Position numbers and translations under genes: made by a program
Origin: Acephala macrosclerotiorum
Taxonomy: Eukaryota > Ascomycota > Leotiomycetes > Helotiales > Mollisiaceae
DNA length: 64,000 nt
Assembly (NCBI GenBank): GCA_014904845.1
Contig: MU119202.1
Span: 682,001 to 746,000, forward strand
Direction: 5' to 3'
Notes under the pieces: model-generated
Seen by the model: the letters and a program-made list of their open reading frames with translations, nothing else
What the model was told of the DNA's origin: nothing
Database searches by the model: none
Shown here: positions 46,996 to 60,388 of the stretch, one piece after another
Layout: every line of letters begins with the position of its first letter
How positions within the stretch are numbered: the first letter of the stretch is position 1

Positions 46996-49711
46996 ATGTT
47001 TGTACGACAATTACGAATTCCTGCGCGGCGCATCGCAAGTGCGACGGAACAAGCTCTTCGAGTACACGAATTACCCATCAGTAGTGTAGCCCTTCGCAGC
47101 AATGCTAAACTGCCATCACACTATGTTGTGCCACTCACAGCCTTTCGCACATACGCCAATGGACGACCTCATCCTCCAGGAGGAACTCATCGTATGGACT
47201 TGGGTGGCGGCGAACAAGAGAAGTCGGCCTTAGAACAATATGGAGTCGATTTGACAGCTCGAGCCAAAGACGGCAAGCTTGATCCAGTTATTGGGAGAGA
47301 TGCGGAAATCTACAGAACGATTCAAGTCCTATCTCGGCGTACGAAAAATAACCCCGTTCTCATCGGAAGTGCAGGAACGGGGAAAACTGCTATCTTGGAG
47401 GGTCTGGCGCAAAGAATAATCAGAGGCGATGTTCCCGAGAGCATCAAGAACAAGAAGGTTATCTCGCTGGATTTGGGGCAACTTATTGCTGGGGCAAAGT
47501 TCAGGGGCGACTTTGAGGAAAGACTAAAAAAGGTACTCAAGGAGGTACAAGAGGCCCATGGAGGTATCATACTCTTCGTGGATGAACTCCATACTCTCCT
47601 TGGCCTAGGCAAAGCAGAGGGCTCGATAGACGCAAGCAACCTTCTCAAACCAGCCCTCTCAAGAGGCGAACTGCAATGCTGTGGCGCCACGACATTGAAT
47701 GAATATAGATTAATTGAAAAGGGTAAGCTAGAGTATTTCCTTCTGTTGTGGACATATGTCTTCGATACTGCGTTGCAGATTTAGCTACTTGAGCTTTTCT
47801 GCAATACCCGTCGACTCTTGCATGCATTGCTTTGGCAAGAGACTTTGATTGGTGATGAAAGCATCTTAGCCTAGGAGTGCTACATACATTCTTGTTCAAA
47901 ACTTGATTTCGCTTTTTGTAATCTCGTAGACTGACATATTCTTAGACGTCGCCCTTGCAAGACGTTTCCAGCCAATTCAAGTCAATGAACCTAACATCCA
48001 GGACACCATCTCTATTCTGCGAGGTATTAAGGAAAAGTACGAGGTCCATCATGGTGTACGAATCACCGACGGCGCGCTCGTAGCCGCTGCAACCTACAGC
48101 AATCGATACATCACCGACCGATTCCTCCCCGACAAAGCTATAGACCTCATGGATGAAGCTGCCAGTGGCCTGCGTTTACAACAAGAAAGCAAGCCCGAGG
48201 ATATCATGCGCTTAGACCAGAGAATCATGACAATTCAGATCGAGCTGGAAAGCTTGCGAAAAGAAACCGATATTGCCAGCAAGGAACGCCGTGAAAAGCT
48301 GGAAGCAGACCTAAAGGAGTGCAAAGCTGAAGAGGCTATGCTCACTGAGAAGTGGGAGAAGGAGAGGGCAGAAATTGATGCTGTCAAGAAGACCAAGGAA
48401 GAGCTTGAAAAAGCCAGGATGGAACTCGATCAAGCACAGGTAAGCCAATTCAATTAGTGACGACTTGACTTCATATTGTGGGACTTGGCTAACTTCCCTC
48501 GTAGCGTGAGAACAACTTTGGACGAGCTGGAGAACTACGGTATGCTATTATTCCATCATTGGAGGCGAAATTACCCAAAGACGGCGAGCCTACTGGAGCT
48601 TCGGGCGAAGGCACTCTCATTCATGATGCCGTCACTGCAGATGATATCGCCGCAGTTGTCTCAAGGATGACGGGTATTCCAGTCACAAAGCTCACCTCTG
48701 GACATGCCGAGAAACTCATTCATATGGAGGATACATTGAGAGAATCTGTTCGTGGTCAAGATGAAGCTCTTCATGCAGTTGCAAATGCAGTCAGGATGCA
48801 AAGAGCCGGTCTCAACGGCGAGAATAGACCTCTTGCCTCCTTTTTCTTCCTAGGTCCTACCGGTGTTGGCAAGACGGAACTTTGCAAGAAGATGGCCAAC
48901 TTCCTTTTCTCAACTGAATCCGCCGTTGTCCGTTTCGACATGAGCGAATTCCAAGAGAAACATACCATTTCTCGTCTAATCGGAAGCCCCGCTGGTTATG
49001 TCGGCTATGATGATGCTGGGCAATTGACAGAAGCAGTCCGACGAAAGCCATACGCTGTTCTCCTTTTCGACGAATTCGAGAAGGCCCACAGAGACATCTC
49101 AGCACTGCTACTCCAAGTTTTAGACGAAGGCTTCTTGACCGATGCCCAAGGCCACAAGATTGATTTCCGAAATACTCTCATCGTCTTTACTTCCAACCTA
49201 GGAGCAGACATACTGGTCGGAAATGATCCTATGCATCCCTACCGCGAAGAGCCAAACGGTGACATCGCATCTAACGTCAAGACCGCAGTCATGGATGTTG
49301 TGCAACACAATTGTAAGTCACGTCTCAGCCCCGTGAAACCACAATGCTAACATTAGTACAGATGCACCAGAATTCTTGAACAGAATCGACGAATTCATCA
49401 TCTTCAAACGTCTGTCAACTGAAGCTCTCCGAGATATCGTCGACATTCGTCTCAGGGAACTTCAAAACCGCCTCAACGATCGCCGCATCACCCTCACAGT
49501 CGACGACACCGTACGCACTTGGCTCGCTGAGAGAGGTTATGATCCCAAATTCGGAGCTAGGCCTTTGAACAGACTTATCTCGAAGGAGATTGGTAATGGG
49601 TTGGCGGATAAGATCATCCGCGGGGAGTTGAAGAGTGGTGAAACAGCTGTGGTTAAGATTAACAAGAATGGAGATGGATTGGATATTGGTTCGGCAGTGG
49701 TTGAATTGTAG
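46996..49711 (+). CDS. HSP78: HSP78, mitochondrial ClpB-type disaggregase
   Basis: Exons 46996..47722, 47946..48439, 48505..49312 and 49362..49711 give 792 aa, close to yeast Hsp78 (811). It is a matrix AAA+ chaperone that refolds aggregated proteins. The Arg-rich N-terminus [16 protein letters not shown] is a mitochondrial presequence; the Clp N-domain is absent, as in Hsp78. NBD1 has Walker [10 protein letters not shown] (124-132) and [13 protein letters not shown]. The coiled-coil M domain spans about 330-410. NBD2 has GPTGVGKTE and [15 protein letters not shown], and the sensor region [15 protein letters not shown]. Intron 1 is 223 nt, far longer than the others. The frame is intact across all junctions. 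Confidence 0.95.
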
Positions 49712-50437
49712 AATATTTTTGTATTTGATAGGTCTTAGCGACATTGGATGGCGAATCTCTGCTCGGGGTCACGGTGTTGGTGGAGCTCAAAAGATACTGT
49801 GTAGAATCTCCCATCTTTTATGTACAACGAGAACACGAAAATAAAGGCGGTAACATATCTCTTAATTGAAAAAAAGGTCTTCCAACCAGGTTAGTTCTAG
49901 CCGGGAAGCAACAAACTCAGTCCTTCAGCCCACAAATCACCGCCCAGATGCCGACCAAGTGAATGTGTCTTAGGGTAATCCAACCGATGTCTAATTCAAC
50001 ATTGAGAAGAGCAGTGTGTCTACCCATGATCTTCCTTTTATCTCATATCCGCAGATTAGAATCAATTGAGGACACAATCTTCAAGTAGCCGAGAGAAAAG
50101 CCAGGATCTTCTCCGACCAATATTGGCGCAATTTTTGCATTTGTCATTTTAACTTTTAGGGTACATAAGATTGCAAATGTAAAAGATCTTGGTTGGTTCA
50201 AGAAGTATACTTCTTCGTGGAGAAGCGCCTTGATGGCTGACATTTCATGATGTGTTGTACCCTGATGGCTGCAGGAAATACCTCGCTAGGACACTGTCAC
50301 CCCTCAACGGCTTTTGGGAACACTCACGTTTGCTTGCTGCTGAATTTTCGACTATCCCAACATCTTTTCTTTTCCCCTTCCCTTCCAAAGTCTCTAATCA
50401 TCCATCGACTGTCTGACATTTCAATCAAGATCTCAAG
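49712..50437. other. Intergenic between HSP78 and the COG0523 pseudogene
   Basis: No gene seen. The segment should contain the former promoter of the pseudogene. Confidence 0.35.
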
Positions 50438-52480
50438 ATGACTCCCATCTCAACAACTGACCTAAAACATGTCTACATCAGACGCCAACATGGTAGTCTA
50501 AGAACTCCAGATCCGTCAATTACCAGTAACCCTCCTCTCCGGCTTCCTATGAAGCGGGAAAACAACTCTCCTAGAACAAATTCTCAACCCACCTACCATG
50601 GTCTCCGCATTGTCGTCATAATAAACGACGTGTCTTCGTTCGTCCCCTAGTCTCTCCTCCCACCCGCCCCTTCCCTCATACTCCCTCCCTCCCTTTCCCA
50701 TCTCACTAAGATTTTCCTAGACTCAACATAGACGCAACCCTAATCCAACAACACACTATCTCCCAGTTGAAAGAGAACCTAATTCAACTCCCAAACGGAT
50801 GCATCTGCTGCACCCTTCGAGGAGACTTGCTAGAGGAATCGGTGAGATTGGCAAGAACGGATGCAGTGCAGGGTGTGGTAATTGAGAGTACGGGGATCAG
50901 TGAGCCGATGCAGGTAGCGGAGACTTTCACAAGTGAGTTTTCGAGGATGATGATTGTGCAGGAGGAGCTAGCTGGGGATGGGAGTAGGATTCTGTAAAAG
51001 ATGCAAGTCTTATAATCAAAAATTCTTGAGTGAGAGAGAGATTGGATTGGACTGGGTTGGATTGGGTTGGTGCTGATGAGAATGAAGAGCCGAGATGGGA
51101 GGCCTACATAAACTAGCAAGATCCGACACCACCGCCTCAGTAGTCGACGCATTCAACCCCTTCCACAGCTTCGACACCACCGAATTCCTCTCCGACCGCC
51201 ACGTAAAAGAAAACATCATCCCCGAAGACGAACGAACCATCACCGACCTCATGGTCAATCAACTCGGTTCGCGGACGTTATCATCGTCAATAAATCGACA
51301 TGGTAGACTCCGCAACCAAAGCTCGAGTGCTTGGTCTTGTGAAGAAACTCGATCTAATCGCGAGAGTGATTGAGGCGAAGCATAGTAAGATAGATGTGAA
51401 GGAGATTATCAATACGAATATGTTTTCGTTTGAGAAGGCTGCTACGGGGGCGGCGGGGTGGTCGAGGAGATTGCATGAGTTGATGCAGGTAAAGATTGGG
51501 GGGAAGAGTAGGATGGTGCCGACGCCTGAGACTGAAGAGTGAGAATGTCCTGAAAATTAAAATAATAGGTACTGATATGTTTTAGATATGGGATCTCGAG
51601 CTTCATGTACAGGGCTAGGAGATCATTCCACCCGAACAAATTGTGGGATCTCATCTATGGCAGATCGTCATATAAAATGTTGATCAGGTTGTCGAAGAAG
51701 ACAAAGAAATTGGAGAAGACTACGAAGACATGGATGCAGACAACGAAGAAGCTGATGGCAGTGATACTAAAGTGGGAGATGCCATTGAACAAAATGAATA
51801 CCCCAAAGAGTATCCAAAGGTAGTGGACATTTATCCAAACACAAGAAATCGACAAACTGAACACCCTCAGGTAATCCTCCAAAATAAAGCCGCACACTAG
51901 CATTCGCCGGCCTCATCCCCTCAAAAGGCTTCTTCTGAACCACTCGACCCGCCAACACGGAGAATGGAGCCAGGCCGGTGGCATGCTGACATTGTCAGGA
52001 GGCGGACCTTGGTTCTGCACTGTACCACGGGGTAAGATCCTCATCTTGCTGCTAAGACTAGATTGCCTTCTCTTCAATAACCAAACTAACATTGGAAACA
52101 GAAGGCTGGCACAAAGACACCGACATCGTGAAAGCCATCAATGCCGATTTCTCCGGCCCCTGGGGCGACCGCCACCAAGAACTCGTTTTCATCAGCGAGC
52201 GCGTCAACCAATCCGCTGTTTTCGAAGTCTTGGATAACTGTTTATTGACCAATTCTGAGATGAGGAGATGGGAACGAGTTATTAGGAATGAGAAGTATAG
52301 TGATGAGGAGAAAGAAGATGGGTTAAATACGATGTTTAAAAGTGAGTGTTAGATATTTATATAGGGGATGAGGGATCATGTTAATGTGGAGTAGATAGAC
52401 TTGAGGATTAGGGGAGTATTGTGGCGGAAGAGGAGGCTGGACATGAGGGCCATGATCATCTTGGTCATGGTCATCATTGA
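50438..52480 (+). pseudogene. Decayed COG0523 (CobW/YjiA-type) metal-chaperone GTPase gene
   Basis: The family features are all present but in different frames. The N-terminal P-loop reads TLLSGFL-stop-SGKTTLLEQIL, with TGA (50550-50552) where GFLGSGKTT needs Gly. After a frame change comes HGLRIVVIINDVSS, then, across an intron, LNIDATLI and the CXCC metal site GCICCTLRGDLLEE (about 50800). ESTGISEPMQVAETF follows, then MGGLHKLARSDTT. Frame changes near 51268 and 51296 split FADVIIVNK from MVDSATKARVLGLV. Another near 51670 precedes the acidic linker. The C-terminal GGMLTLSGGGPWF and GDRHQELVFI blocks and a His-rich tail (GHEGHDHLGHGHH) survive to 52480. Intact members bind GTP and zinc or related metals. 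Multiple lesions make this a pseudogene rather than a splice oddity. Confidence 0.88.
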
Positions 52481-53407
52481 TGCGACTCTTAGAAAATTTC
52501 AAGTGTGATGCCTATCTGAACTTCAACGTATCTGTTAAAAGTGCCACATGGAAGGCTAGAAGCCAGGAATGACGCTGTCTATGAAGCGGATAGACTTTGA
52601 GATAGAATCTTCCAGTAATTCCCAGAAAACTTTGTGAATCTGATATGTTCAATCACTCGATTGTATTATTCTTAATGACATATCTACAGAATGTCATTCA
52701 TTTCTTGGTATATCGTGTGCTTATTCTGGGCATGACAAAAGCATCGTCAGCTGAAACAGGAGAATTTAACTGCCTTCCAGCACAGGCACACAAATGGTAG
52801 GCAACTGAACCCAATGTCAGATGTTGGATTGTGGGATTGAAACGAGAAATGGCCACTCGTTCCTTGCAAAACTTTAACTCACCTCTGCCCATTCACATGA
52901 TTGGCTATGATCCGCCATGACGTGCTGGGTCCCTGACTTGTTTCGAGGGGCAAGCACTACAGATCTGAGGCTAGCAAGGTGGTCGGAAATTTTCTGGAGG
53001 CCGAAGTTGCACACCAAAGCAGTTGCAGGATTATTTTCTAATGTGAGATCAATTCCAGACTAGACTACCATGATCCTCCATCTACCGACTGCTTTTATAC
53101 CATGCTGAAACACAAGATGGCAAAGCCCCAGATGTAGGAAAGTCGAAGGCCGAAAACGCGCGAAAAAGAGAAAGCCTTGCGATATTCTCAAAGCTAAATG
53201 CAATGCAGCAGCCCAGGAAAAAAGCAGTAGCCTGATTCATCGTACAATAACCACCCCTTGCGCCTCTCATGGAAGTGGGACCGAAGAGACATAGATGATT
53301 CGAGGGAACCGGCACCAAGGATCGTTATGGAGACGTTGTGATATGGACTTTCGATTGTTTTGAAAGCTTGCAAAGACAATCGACTTGACGTTGTAGGGGA
53401 AAGCAAT
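52481..53407. other. Intergenic, pseudogene 3' side and ARF1 3' side
   Basis: No gene supported. The right part is likely the ARF1 3' UTR. Confidence 0.4.
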
Positions 53408-54855
<1,448 letters not shown>

Positions 54856-55629
54856 ATGAAGTTCTCAACTTCTTCAATTTTATTAGCTGCTAGCAGCCTG
54901 CTAGGAGCCGCTGTTGCACACAATATCCAACTCGCAGCACATGGCCGAGAATGTTTCCACGAAATGCTTCACAAGGACGATAAGATGACGGTCACATTCC
55001 AGGTTGGAGATAGAGAATTTGGCAGCGCTGGTAATCTGCATGTAGACTTCTGGGTATGATTTGGACGGATTCTAGATGTATGGGCAGGTTTTGACAGTAA
55101 AATAGATTCAAAACCCCTCGGGAGGCTACGAAGCACATGAGAGATCAGTTTCGAACGGCGACCACTCCTTCACAGCCCAGCATGATGGCAAGTTCGTATA
55201 CTGCTTCAGCAATGAACACTGGTCAGCATCGAGCAAAGATGTTTCATTCAACGTCCACGGCATAGTTTACGTTCCCGAAGCTGAGGCGCCATCGGATCCG
55301 TTGGAGGCAGAAGGCATGGCGATAAATTTGGCAGCTTGAACTGATGCTAATATTTTTCTTAGTACGACAATTATCCGAACTTCTTGCCCAGGTCAAGGAT
55401 GAACAATCTTATATTGTCGTCCGTGAACGAACTCACCGCAATACCGCTGAGAGCACCAATGCCAGAGTAAAGTGGTGGAGCATCTTCCAGATGGGTGTGT
55501 TGGCTGCTGAAGGTATCTTCCAAGTTTGGTGGCTGAAGCGATTCTTCGAGGTAGGCAAGAATAGTAGCACGCGCTATGGAGTCTTGAGCCGGTAGGCTGA
55601 TTGACTTTTAGGTCAAGCGGGTTGTATAG
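54856..55629 (+). CDS. EMP24: EMP24 (p24 beta) COPII/COPI cargo adaptor
   Basis: Exons 54856..55053, 55106..55313, 55363..55550 and 55612..55629 give 203 aa. Type I membrane protein of ER-Golgi vesicles. It has a signal peptide (MKFSTSSILLAASSLLGAAVAHN) and a GOLD domain with the two conserved cysteines (GRECFHEM and KFVYCFSNEHW). Next is the coiled-coil stretch EVRQLSELLAQVKDEQSYIVVRERTH, then the conserved TAESTNARVKWWSIFQ, a membrane helix and the cytosolic tail KRFFEVKRVV, with the FF COPII motif and closing VV. Intron 2 begins with GC, not GT (GAAG/GCATGG..TTAG); this is the only junction that restores EAEVRQLSELL. The last exon codes five residues. Confidence 0.93.
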
Positions 55630-57155
55630 AAGAGAAGGTCATCGAGGCATACTATAATCATTCGGCGCAAACAGCATATGGGAGCGAGGGATTTGGGAGT
55701 CGACGCGAAGTCGAGACAACGAATGTACTACCATATTTCGGGACGTCTGAGCTTTGCTTGTACTTTACCTACCACAAGAGCAAATACCGTTCTTCGAGGA
55801 CGTCGATACATCATAACCCTTTTTGGCACATGTTATGGGAAATTCAGAGTACTTTTGGTGTTGGAGCGTGGGTTCTCGTCGTGATTCGTATGTTGGTCTT
55901 ACCTAACAATTCCAAGTATCCCAAAGCCCCTCATCATTTGATACATTCAGCCAAGGTCTGTATTGTCACAGTTATGTATCAGGTTGAAGTGGCAATAAAT
56001 TCCTCAAAAGAGGCCTCAAAAGTGAGGAAACGATCTGAGAAAATGTGCTGTAATGAAAGCCCCAAATGGTTGGCCGACGAAGGAGCCTTAGCGCAAGCGC
56101 AAACAATCCGAGAAATTTCGTATTCGGAAAGCCATGAAAGTCTTCCTCTCGAGTCTAGACTTTCTGCATTTATTTCTGCAAGAACTTCATGAAAGGGGAC
56201 TCTAATGCAGCGCAATTTTGCAATTGGGATGGCGCATCTACAATATGCATCTGAGGAACTATTTTGTGTAGGTTTTGTAAAGTTTTTGAGGAAAGCAGAA
56301 GCCGTTCTCGATCTCGGCTTCATTTTGTGAGCATTTACCCAAAGCGGGCAGTCTGACCACCATCATGGCGCGAAAGTCTAACCTCACTCGAGGCCATTGA
56401 TGCAAAAGAGAGTCAGATGATGATGGTGCTGTGCCAAAGTACTACTTCTATGCTCTTGCCACAATCCCCAGTCTTACTATGCCTGGTATAGACAACCGTT
56501 TCTTACCACAGAAAACATCAGATCTCTTGTACAGTAACTGCGAGTACTGTATGTTTGATACGCGCCATCGTTTGCGTTTGAAGTTTTGGCAAAATACAAA
56601 GATCCAGACCCATGGGAATGGAAACAGATGAAAGCCCACTTCAGGGTGCAACACCCTTGCTTTTGAATCAGTCTTGGCCCGCTCCCTGCTGCCCCTTCCC
56701 CTCCTCGCCTCCAATCAAGGTCCAGATCCATCACGCACCTCCGGTTACACATGTTCGCAAAAGCTCGGGACAAATTACGGAGCGTCGCTCGTAGGTAATC
56801 GCACGCGAGATTGGTTGGAGAGTCTGCGAAATAGAAGCACGATGCGTATTCGGATTTCAAGTCCCTCACTATTGGCTGCTTCTGTTCGAAAGCCCATCTG
56901 CCATTGGCCAACTCTCCTCAGATTATCCGGGTACGAGTGTCTCCGTATTGTTCAAAAATACTTCTCCAAATCGTCTTCCAAAATGTCCTCTCCTTTTCAT
57001 CCTATTCTCTTCAAGCCCTCTTATTTGATCATTCTATCATTGTAATGCGACAACATCTTTGCGATATCTTTCCCCACGTTTAGAACGACCCACAGAAGCT
57101 TTCAAGCTTCTGTCGAAGCCCCAAGACCTGGACCGTCCCTCTCAGCGCTCCAATC
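55630..57155. other. Intergenic, 1.5 kb, EMP24 3' side and MFS promoter
   Basis: No convincing gene. A 114-codon ATG frame on the minus strand (55979..56323) has no recognisable motif and lacks any supporting context. Confidence 0.4.
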
Positions 57156-59586
57156 ATGCCAGAGGAACCTTCCGAGCCACCCGCAAACCCAACGGCAAAT
57201 ACCGAAAAACCACATACAGAGGCGCAAGCCCAGACGTCCCCTGGAGAGGATGAGAAGCGTATTCCAACGTCGAGGAGACCGTCCTTACATCATCATGCGA
57301 GTTCGCCGGTTCCTGAGGTAGCGCCAGTGGTGGGTGCGGTTGGTTGGGTGGGAGAACCGTCTGAGAAGGCCGAACATGCTGCTACGGCTTTTAAACACCA
57401 TCCTGTTGAGCCACCGGCGCATAGTGATGAGAAACATAGGCATGAAGAACATGTTGCTCAGGTATCCGATAAGGAAGGTTCTGCAGGAACGGCTGCGCCC
57501 ATTGTGAAAGATGGCGAGCCGGAGAGTGAGGGTGAGGGAGACGATGAAATTGTTTATCCGGGGAAGTTGCAACTTGGGCTTCTAACGTTGGGCTTATGTC
57601 TTGCAACATTCACAGTTGCTCTTGGTACGTCAATTGACGTTCGTTGTGTCGTACACTGGAAATGTTTCACGTTCCACATCAGATTCCGAATTTCTGGGTC
57701 GCGGATCAATTCAGTGTAATTGTGCCTGTAGATATTGACTCTGATTCGATGTCCTGAATTTGGTATCACCGAGTCCCCTGCCAATGCTGGTTGTTTATGT
57801 GCGATACCGAACCTTGCTGACGTTTTGCAGACAATACTATCATTGCGACTGCCATCCCAAAAATTACTTCGGTATTCGACTCGCTGAATGATGTTGGTTG
57901 GGTAAGCATTCTCTGTTCTCATATTTCGTCGCTTCGAGTTTTGGTTTCCAAATGTTCCTTCGTTTTCGATCATAACCGAATTCGATTCATGCATATCATT
58001 TCGAGTGGACAATCATGACATCGCCAAGTGGACACTGGCTTACAATATCCTAGTATGGATCCTCATATCTACTTACCACCACTGCTTTGCAACCAAGTTT
58101 CGGACGAATCTACACCTACTTCAATATCAAGTACACGTACATCGCTGCACTAGTGGTCTTCGAACTTGGCTCCGTACTATGCGCTGCCGCCAAGAATTCT
58201 GTCATGCTCATCGTGGGACGAGCCGTGGCAGGCGCTGGAGCTTCTGCCCTTTTCTCGGGTGGAATGACAATCGTGGGCTTTAGTGTCCCATTGAGCAAAC
58301 GACCAATCTTCATCGCTGCTCTATCAAGTATGTTCGGCATATCCTCAGTTGTCGGACCGCTCCTAGGTGGGGCATTCACGGACAAAGTCTCCTGGAGGTG
58401 GTGTTTCTGGGCAAGCGATCCGCTCGATATGTCTTTCTACACCGGCTAATACCGTACAGATCAACTTACCATTCGGAGCTATTGCCATTGCAGCAGTCTT
58501 TGCCTTCTTCAAGCCACCTCAGCGGAAATCCAGTGGCCTTACTACAAAACAGAAGATTCTGGAGATTGATTTGCTCGGTGCCTTGTTCCTAATCTGTGCA
58601 ATAGTGTGCTTGCTCCTAGCACTTCAATGGGGCGGGACTAAATATCCTTGGAAGGACTCTAAAGTCTGGGGGTGCCTGTTGGGATTCGGCCTACTGATCA
58701 TCATCTTCATTGCCCAGCAATTTCGAAGAGGTGACAGAGCGACTATCCCGCCGAGAATCTTTGGCCAGAGAACTGTGCTGTTCGCTTCTCTATATTCTTG
58801 CTTCCTGTCTATGGGCCTCTACGTAAGTTCTCAATGTCTCAAAACTCGTGGAACAGTCTTGCTAATTGTCTGGAGTCACATATCTACTACTTACCATTCT
58901 ATTTCCAAGCTGTCAAGGGTACGACTGCTGAGGGTTCTGGTATTCGCACAATTCCATACCTTGGATCTGTCATCGTATCCTCTATCGTCATTGGAGGTGC
59001 AATTACAGCCTTGGGCTGGTACAAGCCGTTCATGATCTTTGGATCAGCAGTCTTCGTTGTGGGAGCTGGATTGATCTACACTCTGACTGTTAACTCCCCC
59101 GTCGGTAAATGGGTCGGCTACCAACTCGTCAGTGGTTTCGGAGCCGGTGGAGGTGTCCAAAGTAAGTTCATCCAACCTTTTACAACGACCGATTTCTAAC
59201 ATCTCATAGTCCCGTTCATCGCCATCCAAGTCGTCCTATCCTCCAAAGATATGCCCACTGGCAACGCCATCGCCATCTTCTTCAACTCTCTCGGCGGCGC
59301 AATCTCCATCTCCGTCGCCCAAAACATTTTCTCCAACGGACTCAAGACCAACCTTCCAAAATACGCGCCTGACGTATCCGCCGAAACCGTCATCAACGCA
59401 GGCGCTACTTATTTGAGGAAGGTTGTGAGCGCAGCGGATTTACCGGGCGTGCTGACAGCGTATATGAAAGCGTTGCAGCAGGCGTATGTTATTCCTATTG
59501 CGGTGGGCGGATTGGCGACGATTTTTGCGTGTTTTGTGGAGTGGAAGAATGTTAAGGGGAAGAAGATTATGGCTGCTGCTGCGTAG
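57156..59586 (+). CDS. MFS drug:H+ antiporter, DHA2 (14-helix) type
   Basis: Exons 57156..57624, 57831..57901, 58054..58410, 58460..58822, 58876..59161 and 59210..59586 give 640 aa. The cytosolic N-terminus (about 135 residues) is Pro/Glu/His-rich. Transport motifs: LDNTIIATAIPKIT (motif D1, across intron 1), the first-loop GSSYLLTTTALQPSFGRIY, GRAVAGAGASALFSG (motif B) and SSVVGPLLGGAF (motif C, antiporter signature). Further helices and the HIYYLPFYFQAVKG block follow. Intron 3 starts with GC (CTGG/GCAAGC..ACAG), giving WRWCFWINLPFGAIAI; no GT donor works here. Related proteins export toxins or fungicides. The substrate is unknown, and no biosynthetic cluster adjoins it. Confidence 0.92.
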
Positions 59587-60388
59587 GATGAAGGCTGTCT
59601 GTCTGTATGTGTAGATATCTGAGGATATAATTTTGAGATTCCTCGTAAATTTTTGATACATAGAATCAAAGATACTGATGTAGATATACTATCCGAACAA
59701 CCTTACGATGGCCTAATCTCCTTCAGGACATCAAGTGAATTTTCAATAGCCAGGTCTGGAATCTAACAGACGATGTTCTTGAATATATTGATTTCTAATC
59801 AATTATATTATCTTGGAAAGATATCGAGGTTGCAAAGATGGGGTCCACAAAATCCACAATGTCCAGGTGAGAAAACCTGCAGGTATGGCACCCAGACGCG
59901 ACGGTGGAGAGCACTTGTTCGTCCCTTGAAATTATCTCTTGTCTCAAAGGCAACGAATTGAAACGGTTTATTAGGACCTTGAAGAAGCTTCTCAATTATT
60001 ACATCTTGATTACGAAAGGTACGAAATCCGGGGAAGAAGATCCTTTCATGACCCTCCACCAAGCCTTGCAACTCGAATCTTGGGAAGCCTCCCCAATCAC
60101 ATCGTGACACAAATGCAGTTAGATTACCCGCCCGCACAGGGCGTTATCCCTGAAACAGCTGACATCATCACCTAGCATCAACCTTCCCAAGTTTTTGAGG
60201 TCATAGCTTCACTTTCTATCTCCACGACCCTTGATTTCAAAGCATTGGTCGAGGTGTAACATCGCATCAATCAGCATCCTCCTTGTAAGTACCGCTCTCG
60301 TAAGCTTCACAAGTCCCATTCGTTCGTCTGCCATCCACTATATGTGCGTCTCTTACCCCGCATAATTGTTCTCGTTCTCGTTGCACTC
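59587..60388. other. Intergenic, MFS 3' side and GST promoter
   Basis: No gene supported. A minus-strand frame (59808..60137) without ATG has no recognisable content. Confidence 0.35.

Noticed and set aside
47723..47945. HSP78 intron 1 (223 nt) as another box C/D snoRNA host
   Set aside because: There is a GTGATGA at about 47857 and a CTGA at about 47931, but that CTGA is placed as the intron branch site just before the acceptor. The sequence before it matches known rRNA only over about 8 nt.
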